From Populus alba (taxonomy: Eukaryota; Streptophyta; Magnoliopsida; Malpighiales; Salicaceae): a stretch of 64,000 nt of DNA. Made by a program: the position numbers and the translations under genes. Within the stretch, counting starts at the first letter, position 1. Every line of letters starts with the position of its first letter. The stretch covers positions 29,374,339 to 29,438,338 of the forward strand of contig NC_133284.1 in assembly GCF_005239225.2 (NCBI RefSeq), given 5' to 3'. The notes beneath the pieces were generated by a model that worked only from the letters and a program-made list of their open reading frames with translations, was not told the DNA's origin and ran no database searches. Of the stretch, positions 36,101 through 50,982 are shown one piece after another.

Positions 36101-39100
36101 GTTGTATGTTGGCATGGGCGCCTCCCGTGTGAGAGATCTCTTTACCCGGGCAAAGAAGGAGGCACCATCCATAATATTTATTGATGAGGTAAGATTATGG
36201 GAATTTTTATCATGTTGGGACATTATATCTTAAAAACCAAGGATGTTTTAATGCAATTACATTTTTCCATATGCAGATAGATGCTGTGGCAAAAAGTCGT
36301 GATGGAAAATTCCGCATTGTTAGCAATGATGAAAGGGAGCAGACTTTGAATCAGTTGCTCACTGTATGCTTCTTTCTTGAAAGTATTATTCATTTCTGAA
36401 ATGTTCCTGGCTATGTCACTGCCGAAGTTGAAATGTTCGAAATGCATCGCAGGAGATGGATGGGTTTGATAGCAATTCTGCTGTGATTGTTCTTGGTGCA
36501 ACAAATCGCTCTGATGTGTTAGACCCTGCACTCCGCCGACCAGGAAGATTTGATCGCGTGGTTATGGTTGGTACTCTGATTCACTTACATCTTGGCACAC
36601 ACTTTATAGTTCAACAATAACAGATGTCACTGCTATTTGTCTCATCTCTGTCTTTAGGTGGAAACACCTGATAGAAATGGAAGAGAAGCCATTTTAAAAG
36701 TACATGTTTCCAAGAAGGAACTACCTTTAGGAGAGGATGTTGATCTCAGTGATATTGCCTCTATGACTACTGGTTTTACTGGGTATTTCCTCCCACGACT
36801 AATTTTAGATTTTGTGACTCATTTTTGGCTAAGTTAGCACGAGTGACCTTTTAATTCTTTCTTTATGCAGGGCAGATCTTGCAAATCTGGTAAATGAAGC
36901 TGCTTTGTTGGCTGGAAGGAAAAATAAAGTAGTGGTGGAGAAACTTGATTTCATTCAGGCAGTGGAGCGGGCAATAGCGGTATCTCCTCTTTTTATGATC
37001 AATTTCTTGTTCTCTGGTGCTGCTTTCCTAATTTGATTTATAGTTTAGACATTTTTATCTGTTGACAAGACATTGACAATTGATAATGATTTAACCTCTC
37101 TCATGATTTAGTTCCTTTTGGTGACTTATGACAGTTATTTAAAACTCCCAAAAATACATGTAGGACACCTGTGGAAAGTTTTTGAGTGAATTTTACCTTG
37201 TTTTTCAATGGCCACTGTGTTTATATGTGTTCACACTTGGTGTTAATGAGGTAAAAGCCAATATTAATTCAACAAGAAAAAATCAAGATATGCTGTCTGT
37301 TCTGTGTTGAAAGATTGATAGATGAATTGGGGTTTTACTAAAGGAAGTTTTCTAGGGTTGTGATGGAGCAATTTAATATGATACATGATGCTTACAATAT
37401 CAAAGGATACGAGATTCTATGCTGCACTTTTGGATTTTCTCAAAGCATCTCAACCAAGGTCCATGGGCATTACATATGGAAGCAGGGTTGCAGTTAAGCA
37501 CTTGAAATCTCTGCTGAACTGTCCTGGCATTGAAAAAAAAATTACATAACTATATGGATTTTGGGATTTCTTGCAACCACGAATTTAAGACTCCCCTGAA
37601 ATGGGAAATGAAACCGTGCAGGATATTTAATAAGACCTACTTACATCAGTAGACCATATCTAAGAGCCAATAAAAAATAACCCAGCTGATAGCTGTGGAT
37701 ATAATTTTCAAAGTACTCATGACCTATAAAATTTAAGAAAACTTCAACAAAAATAAACAACCAACATGCTTAGCTAAGTATATATAAAATAGGACTCCGT
37801 GCTAATTCAACAAGACTGGAGAAGGTCCCTAGAGGCCCTACAGTTAATTTGGAGATGTTAAAGGCCCTTTGTCCTGCAACAATTGGATTCTGATTTTGCT
37901 GCTTTTATGTATCTTCAAGTGCTTTGGGCCTGTATATAATGTTGTCTTCCACAAGCTCAGAGAGCATTTTCCAGTGCACTTGCTTATCTTTGTATTAGTC
38001 CTAGCTCCTCTGTTTTGCAAGTTTTAATCGTACCATGCTCTTATCTATTCAGTGCACATGTTGTGCTTTCATTGTGGTGAGTTTGTGCCTAAGTTACCAC
38101 ATGTCCTCCCTTCCCTCACTCCTTAATGGCCAATAAGATTCAGTTATAATTGAAAAGGGAGTTTGTAAACCTTGAGTATAATGAAAGAACTGAACCAATC
38201 ATTTGTTTTCATAGGGCATTGAGAAGAAGACTGTCAGGTTGCAAGGAAGTGAGAAGGCTGTGGTTGCACGCCATGAAGCTGGTCATGCAGTAGTAGGTAC
38301 TGCTGTTGCTAATATCCTTACTGGACAGCCACGTGTTGAGGTAAACATCACAGGAACACTTTTACTGATTGGTGTAAGTTTATTTGTCATTAGTGAGGCT
38401 GCATCCACGGGAATTATGCCACCCTTAATGGCATGTCCATACTGTGTCATATTGTCATGTGCTCGAGGAGATTACTTGAGCTCAAAAGCATTGTTATCAT
38501 TGATTGCTCACTGCATTTTCTATTTTCTCATGTCTGATTTTCTAATTGGGCTGGAATAGGGACTTTCATGGAGAAATTTTTTATATATGGAATCCTGGGA
38601 TATCCAAATCCTATCAGCTGTTTATATACTTAATTCTAAAGTAGTCATTGAATTGAACAATCAAATGAGAGACTTTTTTTCTGAACTTCTAGGAAGAAAA
38701 ACGGATGGAAGTAAATACTTTTAACACTACTAATATCAAAATTAGTGGATTCTATTTTATTAGAACTTCTGCCTGGATTTTCTTGGGCATATGAACTTAC
38801 ATAAAGTCAGAAATGAGACATCATATTTAGACTACTTATAATTTTCCGAATGGTATATAGAATAGACAGTAACAATTACATCTTTGCATATCATTAGAAG
38901 TTGAGCATATTACCAAGGTCAGGAGGGGCATTGGGCTTTACTTATATACCACCAACAAACGAGGATAGATATTTACTCTTCATTGATGAGTTGCGTGGCC
39001 GCTTGGTTACTCTTCTCGGAGGACGGGCAGCAGAAGAAGTTGTGTATTCAGGTCGTGTCTCAACTGGTGCCCTGGATGATATTCGGCGGGCTACTGATAT

Positions 39101-39952
39101 TGCATACAAGGCAGTAGCTGAATATGGTCTTAATCAGACCATAGGTCCTGTGTCTTTAGCAACACTTTCTGGAGGAGGGATGGATGACTCTGGAGCTGCT
39201 CCATGGGGAAGGGATCAGGTGCGGTGTTATTTAAAGTTTGTTTCCTTCATCTCATGTAGTATGGTTAAAAACTGACATGAAATTGATTGCCACAGGGGCA
39301 TCTTGTTGATCTTGTTCAAGGAGAAGTGAGAGCATTGCTGCTATCTGCCCTTGATGTAGCACTTTCCGTTGTGCGTGCTAATCCAACTGTCTTGGAGGGA
39401 CTTGGTGCCTATCTGGAAGGTAATGATTGACGCTAGCTAAATTCAGTACCATAGTGTTTGGTGCATTATGTTATTGATGCATTGCCAAGTTGGAGTCCAT
39501 CAATTGCCACAAATTCTTTCTAGCAGTCCTTTTAATATGCCAATACCATTGACAATGGTTGATCTTAAAACTGTGAAACTGCTTAGCTGGTATGGCGTGT
39601 ACCTTTCCTCAATGCATTGCATGAGATACATAGTTTGTATTTGCTGTTAGATACCATCCAGGGTGCCCAGCCCACAGAAGTTGATGTAGGTTAGATTCTG
39701 GGTTTGCATATTGAATTTTTTATGATACTGGGTTGCTGTAAATTCGGTGTTTGTTGTGTTTCGAAGAGTTCCTACCTGTAATTTCCATAATGTCCTGGCA
39801 TTTACTCTTTTTCAACGGCTTGGTCAGAGAAAGAGAAAGTAGAAGGCAAAGAGCTGCAAGAGTGGTTGAAGTTGGTAGTTGCTCCAAAAGAGCTCGCGCT
39901 CTTTGTCAAAGGCAAGCAAGAATCCCTTCTCCCACTGCAAGCAGGCTCCTAA
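33119..39952 (+). CDS. Chloroplast ATP-dependent zinc metalloprotease, FtsH7/9 type
   Basis: Thirteen exons: 33119-33970, 35022-35087, 35175-35309, 35427-35492, 36003-36188, 36277-36363, 36453-36566, 36658-36782, 36871-36979, 38215-38340, 38898-39218, 39296-39419, 39828-39952; 811 residues, close to FtsH7/FtsH9. The N-terminus is S/P/R-rich and lacks acidic residues for about 60 residues, as in plastid transit peptides. Membrane spans lie at about 138-155 and 285-304. The AAA+ domain has Walker A GLPGTGKT (375-382), Walker B SIIFIDE (to 435) and the second region of homology [20 protein letters not shown]. The peptidase zinc site HEAGH is at 600-604. It degrades membrane proteins in the plastid; the FtsH7/9 branch is usually placed in the envelope rather than in the thylakoid FtsH1/2/5/8 complex. 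The exon 7 donor (ATG|GTTGGT) is weak but keeps phase and family sequence. Intron 9 is 1.2 kb. Confidence 0.95.
34877..34893. repeat. 17-base G homopolymer in FtsH intron 1
   Basis: Seventeen consecutive G on the transcribed (plus) strand, followed by ttgcagg, inside intron 1 about 130 bases before its acceptor. The intronic RNA could form a G-quadruplex. The run length is probably variable between individuals. Confidence 0.9.
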
Positions 39953-41849
39953 TGAACAATGGTTGTGTTCTCAGCTCTTCATTATCAGGCAAAAGATGGA
40001 GCTAGCCTGTAGCGCCCCCAGCCACTATAATATTGATGAACTTAGTGGCATTATCTTTGAGCTCACCCCTACAGCATTTTATATTTCAATGAGGTAAATT
40101 TTTGGCGTCATTTTAATATTTACTGGTCCACGGGCAGAAGGAATGGTGGAAAGCTGCAGATCTGCCGCTGCCGGAGCTTAGTCAAGTCTCTCACCATCTT
40201 GACATTACCCCCTTGTACACTACTAGTTGGTTTTGAAATCCTTTGTCCATTGGCAATTATTTCAGGTCTATGGAAATTATATCTTTTTTTATTATTATTT
40301 TTTTCAGTTGTATACATGATTATTCTGTGAAAATATATGCATGATAACAGTACCACACAAGCTGGTTTGGTAAAGGCCTGAAGAAACGTTGTGCACTGTT
40401 TTCCTCACAGGAATTATACCAAGTCATTTCTATCTTACGTACTCTTGCGTCTAAGTTTCGGGTGGAACCTCGCTGTCTAGGACCCTGGGATGTGAGGATG
40501 GAACCCATATTGAAGTGATGCTCTATGCTTTCTGTTTCACTGTAGAGAGCAACTCGATTGGTCAGGTAAATTTGTGACGAAGCTGATCTGCAGTCTAGCA
40601 AATCTAGTGTGTACGGGGAATGATAATCAGGGAAAAGACATTTAAATGGAGAACCGTTGGATGAAAAACTATAATGGGTTCTCGACGAGCCAACTGAATG
40701 AAAATTTCAATGTTTATGAGCCTGGAAGCTCGTTTAAGTCTCTTTTACGGTGCGTGTTTTTATTTATTTTTTTTATACATTTAAAAATTAAAAAAAATCT
40801 AAAAAAAAAATGATATATCTTTAAACAAAAAAATACTATCCGTAGCTGTAAATCTACAAGACGACTAGTCAAGTGGTGCCTAGACATCTCTGCACTTGAT
40901 GATCTGTCATGTAGAGCGATGGCGATTCATCGCATTGATATTTTTCCCGAGTCTAAAATATCAGCGTTGCTTTCGGGAAATGACTCATCTTCCGTCTCTT
41001 CCTGCAGGAAAAATCCAGGAGTCTCGAGGACCACACGTCGCTGGATGCCTCTTCACGAAAATATAGGGCTTGGCTTGGGTTAAGAGTTTAATCGAGAGGT
41101 GTGTAGCAACAATTTCCTGCAATTCATTACCACGAAAAATGAATTGGAGCTTATCATGGTTTTGTCTAAAATTCATTATTTAATAATTCAGAGTTTCAAG
41201 TACTCATTGTCTCGACTCTTCAGGTTTTGGAATTTGGAGCAACTCTTCGAAGTTAAGTATTTTTCTATTATTTATCTGCTAGTTTAACTCATTGATAATT
41301 ATGAAGAAAAAAAAACACATAAAATACTAAAAAATTTATTCCTTGAATTACCGTTCTACAACTTTTCAAATAAAAAATTATAAAAACATAATGATACTTT
41401 ACAAAAAATAAAATAAAAATAGTATGATGAAATTGTTAATATTTTTTTATAAAAAATAACTTGACTAATTAAGTAAAGCTAATTAAGGAAATAATATAAC
41501 TAAAATAACTATGCAAGAAGTCATCTGATATGCGTGTGTTTTCCGGTTGAAGAATCAAACTTGGAGTATTTCAAATACAATTAATCCCACATCTTTACTT
41601 TTGGGTATCATCAAAGCTTTAGGAAATCTTGAAAAAAAAAATCAGACTTGGGAAATATACCTGCCAAATAAAAGAAAGAATATGAAACTTATAAAAAATG
41701 GTAAATAAAATATACAAGATAACTCAGGTAGTTTTAAAAATTCACAAAATATCACATAAAATGAAAATAAATAAATAAAAACAAACGTAACCACTAATGA
41801 TATTAATTATGAATGATAAACTAAAAAAAAACTACCCGACATCTACGTT
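39953..41849. other. FtsH 3' region and intergenic DNA
   Basis: The FtsH 3' UTR probably runs to about 40.3 kb (AT-rich stretch at 40280-40330). From there to 41.85 kb no gene, RNA or transposon ends were recognised. The part at 40860-41110 is less AT-rich but without coding support. Confidence 0.45.
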
Positions 41850-42850
41850 AAACTAAAAAAAAAAAATTATGAATGATAAAATTATATATAAAAAATAAGC
41901 TTAGAAAAAAAACAAATCATTCAAACATAAGCGAATCTTATGAATCTAGGCTAAAATCTCAAACTCAAAACCCATTAAATTCTAGATTCAGATTAAATAA
42001 AGAAACTCAATTCCCAACCAATTCAATGTTTATTAGCCAAAGTATATTCAATAAAGAACAACAAATAATAAAAAAAAATATGAGGATCAAATTTGATAGG
42101 AAAAAAAACCTTAACAATGATGAAATTTTTTTCAAAAATATATCACAAATAAAAGAAATAGCAATTAAAAGATGAGAACTAAATTTGAAACATTAAAAAA
42201 ATAAAAAGGGATGGAATTGAAAATGAATTTTAGTTTTATAAAATTTTTTTACAAAAGTTATTCCAAATATCAAGGCATGGAATTGAAGAAAAATATAAAT
42301 TTAAATAATTAGCCAAAAAAACTCAACAAAAAATGAAAAAAAAAAAATTGAGATAATAAGAGTTATTTTTAAGATCAACAAAAAGTTCTACAAAAAACAA
42401 ATAAAAAAATAAAACAAAGTTTTCAATTGAATAAATGTGAAAGGATGAAAAAAAAAAAAAAAGCAAAGCAAAACTAACAGAAACCTTTAAACTTGGTATA
42501 CTCTTTAAAACCCGCAACCCATGAAATCTTAAACTTAAGTTCAATTAAGAAAGTTAATTCTCAACTAAGTTAATGTTAAATGATGAAATTATATAAAAAA
42601 AAAAATCAATTTGAAAAACTTGTCAGAGTAAAAAAAATAACAATCAAAAGAACAAAACTCAAATTTGATAGGTAAAAAATCCAACATGAGTATGAAATTG
42701 TAAAAAAACATAAAAATTAATCTCAAACAAAACATATAACAATCAAAAAAAATAAAATCTAATTTGAAAGATAAAAATTGAAAAGGGGTGAAATTAAAAA
42801 AAAATTATAATTTTATAAATTATTTTAAAAAATAATAAACAAAATAACAC
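41850..42850 (-). repeat. Diverged tandem repeat family, antisense orientation
   Basis: A-rich blocks alternate with phrases such as 'aaatttgatagg' (near 42090 and 42666), 'caattcccaaccaattcaatg' (near 42010) and 'aattctcaactaagttaatg' (near 42555). These are reverse-orientation counterparts of the phrases at 15.6-16.8 kb. The larger period here is about 550-575 bp. Non-coding. Confidence 0.5.
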
Positions 42851-43689
42851 TGACCAGATGTTACGGAAAAAAAATAATAAAAGGGGTTGGTTTGAAATTT
42901 TTAAAAAGGACGACACAAAATTCAAGGTGGATAGAGGGGAGGAAATGAAAAAAAGATTAAGACTTTTTAAACATCATTAGGAATGGTGGTGTTTGGTGAC
43001 AGAACGACCGTACATGGTGCTCAAAATACATGTGGGCCCCACTTATTTGCGACATGCACCAACAAAGTTTTTTTTTTTAAATATTAAACATTTATTAAAT
43101 TAAAAAAATATCTATATTTTAACTTAGTACTAACAAAAAACCATGATGAAAAGATATAAACATCCCTTAAGGATAATTTTGAACCCATGAGTAATTAAAT
43201 AACTTTACTTCAACGGAAAAAAAATGAAAAAGGATATAAAAGCCCTTGGACTAAGCCATCATTTTTTGTTTCTCTTGTGGTATTTAAGAAATTTAACTAT
43301 TGTAAGAAAATTGAAAAGATTAATCTATATTTAAACAATTTGAAAATGACATTAAATCATGGTATAAATATCATTTTGCTCTCAAACCCTAGTCAAATGG
43401 TTTTTTGAGCTAGGAGAAAATTTATCAGGACACTGTTTCATTGAATATTGTTTATTGGTTTGGGCTACGTTGTGGGTCAAATTAGAAAACAATTTTAACA
43501 TAAGAAAATATTTAGATATTGCTAATATTTTTTCTAGTATAACAAATTTTAAAACCATGTGGAGTTCGACCCGATATAACTTCAATCAATTTGGCAAGTC
43601 CAAAGACAACCTAAATGATCGATAAAAGCGTAATTTTTTTTAAAATAAACATTTAAGATGACTATTATATATATATATATATATATGAT

Positions 43690-44520
43690 CGATTTGAGTT
43701 AACCTGTCAATTTGCATGTCTAATCATGATAGCCTCATTAAAAACAAATCAAAATAAATTATGAAGCCTAATTTTCAAGTAAATCTAATGTTAATGGATG
43801 AAAAAAATAAATTAAAAAATTATCAGAAAAAATAACTCAAATCAACCTATCAAACTTGCATCTCGAATTATATGACTGAGATAACCTAATATAAATAAAA
43901 TTAAAATAAATTTATGAACCTCAATTCTCGATCAATCTAGTGGTGAAAGATGAAAATGATTTTTTTTTAAAAAAAAAAAAAACATAAAAAACCGACCCAA
44001 GTTAACTCGAATTACTCCGTCAAACTCTGTTAGAGAATAATATAAATCATATCTTGGGACCTTACCTAATAGGTTAAGTTATTGAGTTGAGATGGTTCTT
44101 TAATATGGTATCAAAGCCTTGATAATCAAGCGGTTATGAATTCAAATCTCATCATCCCTATTTATTTTATAAAAATTAAGCACAATGTAGAGTGAGCATG
44201 TGCAAGTTTCAAGTTTACAGGGCTTTCACTTAAGGGAATGTGTTAGAGAATAATATAAATCATATCTTGGGATCTTACATAATAGCTTAAGTTATTGAGT
44301 TGAGATTATTATTTAATAAACTCGTGACCCGAATTATTAGATAAGAATAACCTCATAAAAAGAAAATCAAAACAAATTAAAAAGCTTGATTTTCAATCAA
44401 CTCAATATTGAAGAATGAAATTTTTTTTAAAATATCAATTGAGAAAAAAAAAAACTTGAGTCAACCCGTTAATTTTTTTTAAATTATAAAAATTAAAATA
44501 ATATCGTAAAAAATAATTTA
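43690..44520 (-). repeat. Diverged tandem repeat family, antisense orientation, interrupted
   Basis: Three or four units of about 150-170 bp with phrases like 'gagttaacctgtcaatttgcatgtc', 'atgatagcctcattaaaa' and 'gaagcctaattttcaagtaaat' repeat with heavy divergence. They are reverse complements of the theme at 15.6-16.8 kb. The array is interrupted at 44028-44318 by a TRIM element. A (TA)n run lies at 43666-43686 just before it. Confidence 0.6.
44028..44318 (+). mobile_element. TRIM retrotransposon (291 bp) with perfect target duplication
   Basis: Two 78-bp direct terminal repeats, 44028-44105 and 44241-44318, both start TGTTAGAGAATAATATAAAT and differ at 6 positions. Directly after the first comes tggtatcaaagc (44106-44117), complementary to the 3' end of initiator tRNA-Met, the usual LTR-element primer site. 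A purine stretch (aagggaatg) precedes the second repeat. The 5-bp sequence aactc flanks both ends (44023-44027 and 44319-44323), an intact target duplication. The interior of 135 bp codes for nothing, so it was copied by enzymes from another element. Both repeats end in TA where CA is usual. It is inserted into the tandem repeat array. Confidence 0.92.
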
Positions 44521-44924
44521 AGAAAATTATAAAATCTCCAATAAATTTAATTTTCAAATATGAAAATGAAATTAAAAAAAAAAGTTGAAAAAAAAAATTA
44601 AATGAAAAAAAACTATTACATGAATAGTGTTTAAGATTCTTTTATTCTTTTATTTTTTTTTAACAATTCTACTAACTACTCAAGAAGTAGACGGATATAT
44701 TTAGTAGAAAAAACCATGATTGTTTAACCCTTTTTATTTTCCGTTCACTATCACCATTCCAAATCACCTAATTTGGAAAAAAAAATCAGCAACCAACTCC
44801 ATAAATTTTGTCGGCATCCTGCTCCTATCAAATTCTAGTGCCACTCCAGTCCAGTCCAGTCCTCCTCGTGTGATCAGCACGTGACTGCAGTTGGACTAAG
44901 TTTTTGAAGAGATATTTTTATATA

Positions 44925-45110
44925 TTGTTTAAAATTGTGATTATGGTTGGTTTTTAAAATATTTTTTATTTAAAAATATATTAAAATATTTTTTTATTTT
45001 TTAAAAATTATTTTTAATATTAACATATCAAAATAATTTATAAATATTAAAAAAATATTTAAATTTTTTAAAAATATTTTTAAAACATAAAAATAAACAT
45101 ACTAATGGCA
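44925..45110. repeat. Copy of dispersed AT-rich element
   Basis: The start 'ggtttttaaaatattttttatttaaaaat' is shared with the copy at about 9497, and the core 'aaaattatttttaatattaacatatc' with those at 18.0 and 31.0 kb. It lies about 450 bp upstream of THIC. A shorter related piece is at 45250-45345. Confidence 0.55.
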
Positions 45111-45547
45111 TTTAAGATGTGAAAGTTATATACTCCACGTCAGCAAGCGTAAACTTTTTATGACCTCCTCTTTCATTCATCACTCCTTGCCTGTTATTTA
45201 TCAGGTAAGGTAACTGCCCGAGTCCACATACACACGTATACAAAGAGAGATATTTTTAAGGATTTTTATATTTTATATTTTAAAATTATTTTGATACGAT
45301 AATATTAAATTTTTATTTTTATTTTTTAAAAAGAAACTATTGAAATCCGAAGATATAAATGAGCACCATCAATCGAGACTACTAAAAAGTAAAGTACCAA
45401 AGCCAGCGGAAGTGCCAACTGCCAGGCGCCAACTCAGCTTCTATCGGCACCTCTCCCTCACTCACTAATACAACATATCAACAGATAAGCCTGCCTGCCT
45501 GCCTACTTCTCCAGTCCAGTCTTCGACGAGTTCAGCTTCATTTGTGA

Positions 45548-48301
<2,754 letters not shown>

Positions 48302-48303
48302 AG

Positions 48304-48845
48304 GTAAGCTTCTGTGCAAATACTAGAAAGATCATCAAAGTAAACGAAGTGCATCTTGTTAATACTGTAACAAACCCTCTAACCATGGAGAAATGACTCC
48401 CCTGAGGCAAATGCTGGCAATGAATGCTGAATATGTGGCCAACCTATGATCTAAGTGCACTTTCCATTTGCAGTAAATGGTCATGAATGCTACTAATCGA
48501 AGGGCTTTGGTTGCACCAAATATATTGTGTTCGAATATTGTTCATATTTGTTCTGCTAATGCATATCCTGTCAATAATAACCTAGCCAGTTCCTTTGCTC
48601 ATCACTGCTAATACATGGAAAATGCAAACCTTTTTCACTGGGAAGTTTGTGGGATTTTCTTGCAGGAAACATGAGCATGGGGAGTTTCTGTAAACATCCT
48701 TGCAGTCCTGATGCATCCGTGCTTGTCAAGAACTGCAATATTTGGTCTTAGCTCTTAGTAAGTGGGTAAGTTGATGGTTCAGTGTGTTTGCTAGCCTGGA
48801 GTCATTTATGTTTGTTGTGCTCCATGTCTCTGTTGCAGTAATAAA
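48304..48845 (+). promoter_or_regulatory. THIC 3' UTR alternative splicing and poly(A) region
   Basis: Right after the stop codon lies a strong donor (AG|GTAAGC, 48304). A possible acceptor is ttgcag ending at 48665. Further donors are at 48758 (TTA|GTAAGT) and 48766 (TGG|GTAAGT), and another acceptor (tgttgcag) ends at 48838, followed at once by AATAAA at 48840-48845. Known plant THIC genes use such sites so that ligand binding decides between a short stable mRNA and a spliced, longer, unstable one. Which sites are used here is inference. Confidence 0.6.
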
Positions 48846-48899
48846 ATGCAGTCGCTACATTTTCCATAAAGTTTATCTTTTGCAATTTTGTTAACGAAA

Positions 48900-49020
48900 G
48901 AAAGCACCAGGGGTGCCTGTGCCCTGCTTTAACACTGGCCATCAGGCTAGAGGAGGCAGCTGCCAGGCTGAGAAAGTCCCTTTGAACCTGAACAGGATAA
49001 TGCCTGCGTAGGGAGTGTGC
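48900..49020 (+). ncRNA. TPP riboswitch aptamer (THI-box) in THIC 3' UTR
   Basis: The conserved parts appear in order: caggggtgcctg, a long variable P3 arm, ctgagaaagtccc (48968 on; CUGAGA is the pyrimidine-binding loop), tttgaacctgaacaggat, and aatgcctgcgtagggagtgt. The outer ends gcac (48904-48907) and gtgc (49017-49020) can pair as P1. It lies about 600 bp after the THIC stop, as in other plants, where thiamine pyrophosphate binding changes 3' splicing and lowers THIC expression. All core elements look intact, so it should bind TPP. The P3 arm is long, as is usual for plant versions. Confidence 0.96.
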
Positions 49021-50982
49021 ATTTTCTTTTCCATTTTATTTTTCTTGCACAGGTAGAGGTAGGCACACCTTCCTTCCATGGCTCGGGCTAGCTGATCCAT
49101 GTGTGCGGATTCATCGTCAAGCCCAAGCTAACCACCTTGATGGCTCAGATGTTACTAACGGTAGCTGTCTTCAATCTTCAACCATTAATATAAAAAGTAA
49201 TAAATTGCTTAAGCTTCCACTACAAGATCCTTGAAGGTTACTCAAATATCATTGCTATGAAAATATAGATAGATTTGATAAATAATTTAACTGTAATTTG
49301 ATCATTAATTATTGCCCTCTTAGCCCGGAACTCCTCAATAGAAAAATGTTTTGTTCCTTTCCCCCCTTAAGGCTTGATGTTTTCTTTACTAAATTATAGC
49401 CTCATAGAAAGAATAACAAACAGCCCTCCTTAAAGGGTTGAATTGTATTTACCCCTAGTTCTGTGAAAATATTACTGGATGGCCCCTATTTGTTATCCCC
49501 ACACAATAATTTTTTGGAATGTCTAATTTAAACCTTCAGCCTTTTCTTTTAAATAGAAAGTTTGAGAGTATTTAATATAAATAAAAAAAATATCTCTGAA
49601 ATTAACATAAAAAATAAAGTAAATGATAGATTTCTAAAATCATGTGAAATTTGATATTATCGATCATTTACCTTAATTTTGATTTTCTTATATAATAGAT
49701 ATTACATCCAGTTGAATTTTCATAGTATTACTTATTTTCTTACAAAGTATATTTTTCTAATGCTGACATTATCATTAGACGCTAATCATATCACAATCAC
49801 GTTTTCTTAGCGCTAATCATATTATGTAGAGAAAAAAGAAAGGAAAGGAAAAAACTCTTAAACAAGGTTAGTTAGTTCGATCATTCGTTAGGTTTTAATG
49901 ATTAAAAATGTTTTCGAAAAAAATTAAATTCTTTTTAAAATTTTAAATTAATTTATTTTATTTTAAATATAATGATGTTAAAAGTAAATTTTTAATAATT
50001 TTTTTTATTGATAGTCCATATCTTATTTATCGCATGTATTTTGGATAAAAATTAAAAATATTCTTTCAAGGTGACTTTGCCAAATCAATTGAGCTGAGAA
50101 TTGACTAGTCTCCACTTTCATGCTCCACAGTCTCGACACTTCCCTTCAACCCTTCGATGAAAACACTAAATGGTACCGTATAAAAATATTAAATACAAGC
50201 CAAATAATCATAACTGAATAAAAAAATAAGATTGAATAATTCTTAAATTAAATAAAAAAAACAATATTATCAAGCATAGTATCTGATTTACTAAATGAGG
50301 TTAAAAAAAACTAAATAGAAATAAATATAACTCAAAAAACAAATATTTTTCCAAAAGAACCCTCCTATATTAAATACCTTCAAACCATCTTTGCCAGCCA
50401 GAAAAATCAACACCCTCTTGCACCTAATCCTAGCAAGATCCTCAGGATTCATCGTAAATGAATTTTTATATAAATTAAAAGATTTTTTTTTATCAAATTT
50501 ATTATTGCATATTTCCAAACATGAAGAAATTAATCTTAATCGTTCAAGGATATTTGAATAGCAAATCTTTTAATTATTTCTTTAACAAATTAAGCTTAAA
50601 TTAGATTTTATAACAAACAAGCCCTATAATGAAGATTTATGATATAATATTATTTCTCTTATAAGAGTTAATTTAAAATAAATATCTACTTAATAATATT
50701 TGAAGGGAAAAAACCCTTGTCAACATGTTAAGATAAATCTTAAATGATCCTTTTTTAATGGCATTTTAAGCTAACGATATGAGGGTAAAATTGCATAATG
50801 TTGGATACTTTAGGATTCGATTTAGTTGAGTGGACCTGCATACAAATACACGATATCCAGTTCTTCCTTCTTTGTTATTTTTTCGCGCCATCAAATTGTT
50901 CTTTTTCCTTATGCTTCTCGTTCGCTCTCATCCTAAACCTTGAGCGCACGTTAGCAAACCACCACCAGGAAAGAAAAATCTC
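49021..50982. other. Intergenic between THIC and the C2 gene
   Basis: The first 200 bp probably belong to the long form of the THIC 3' UTR. A dispersed AT-rich repeat body is at about 49900-50010. No coding sequence or RNA gene was recognised. The last 150 bp, CT-rich, are the likely leader of the C2 gene. Confidence 0.45.

Noticed and set aside
41873..42175. 100-codon lysine/asparagine-rich open frame
   Set aside because: Its composition follows from A-rich repeat DNA, and it lies inside the diverged tandem repeat family.
44106..44190. tRNA-like sequence (tggtatcaaagc ... gaattcaaatctc)
   Set aside because: The first part is the primer binding site of the TRIM, and no cloverleaf with proper stems could be drawn.
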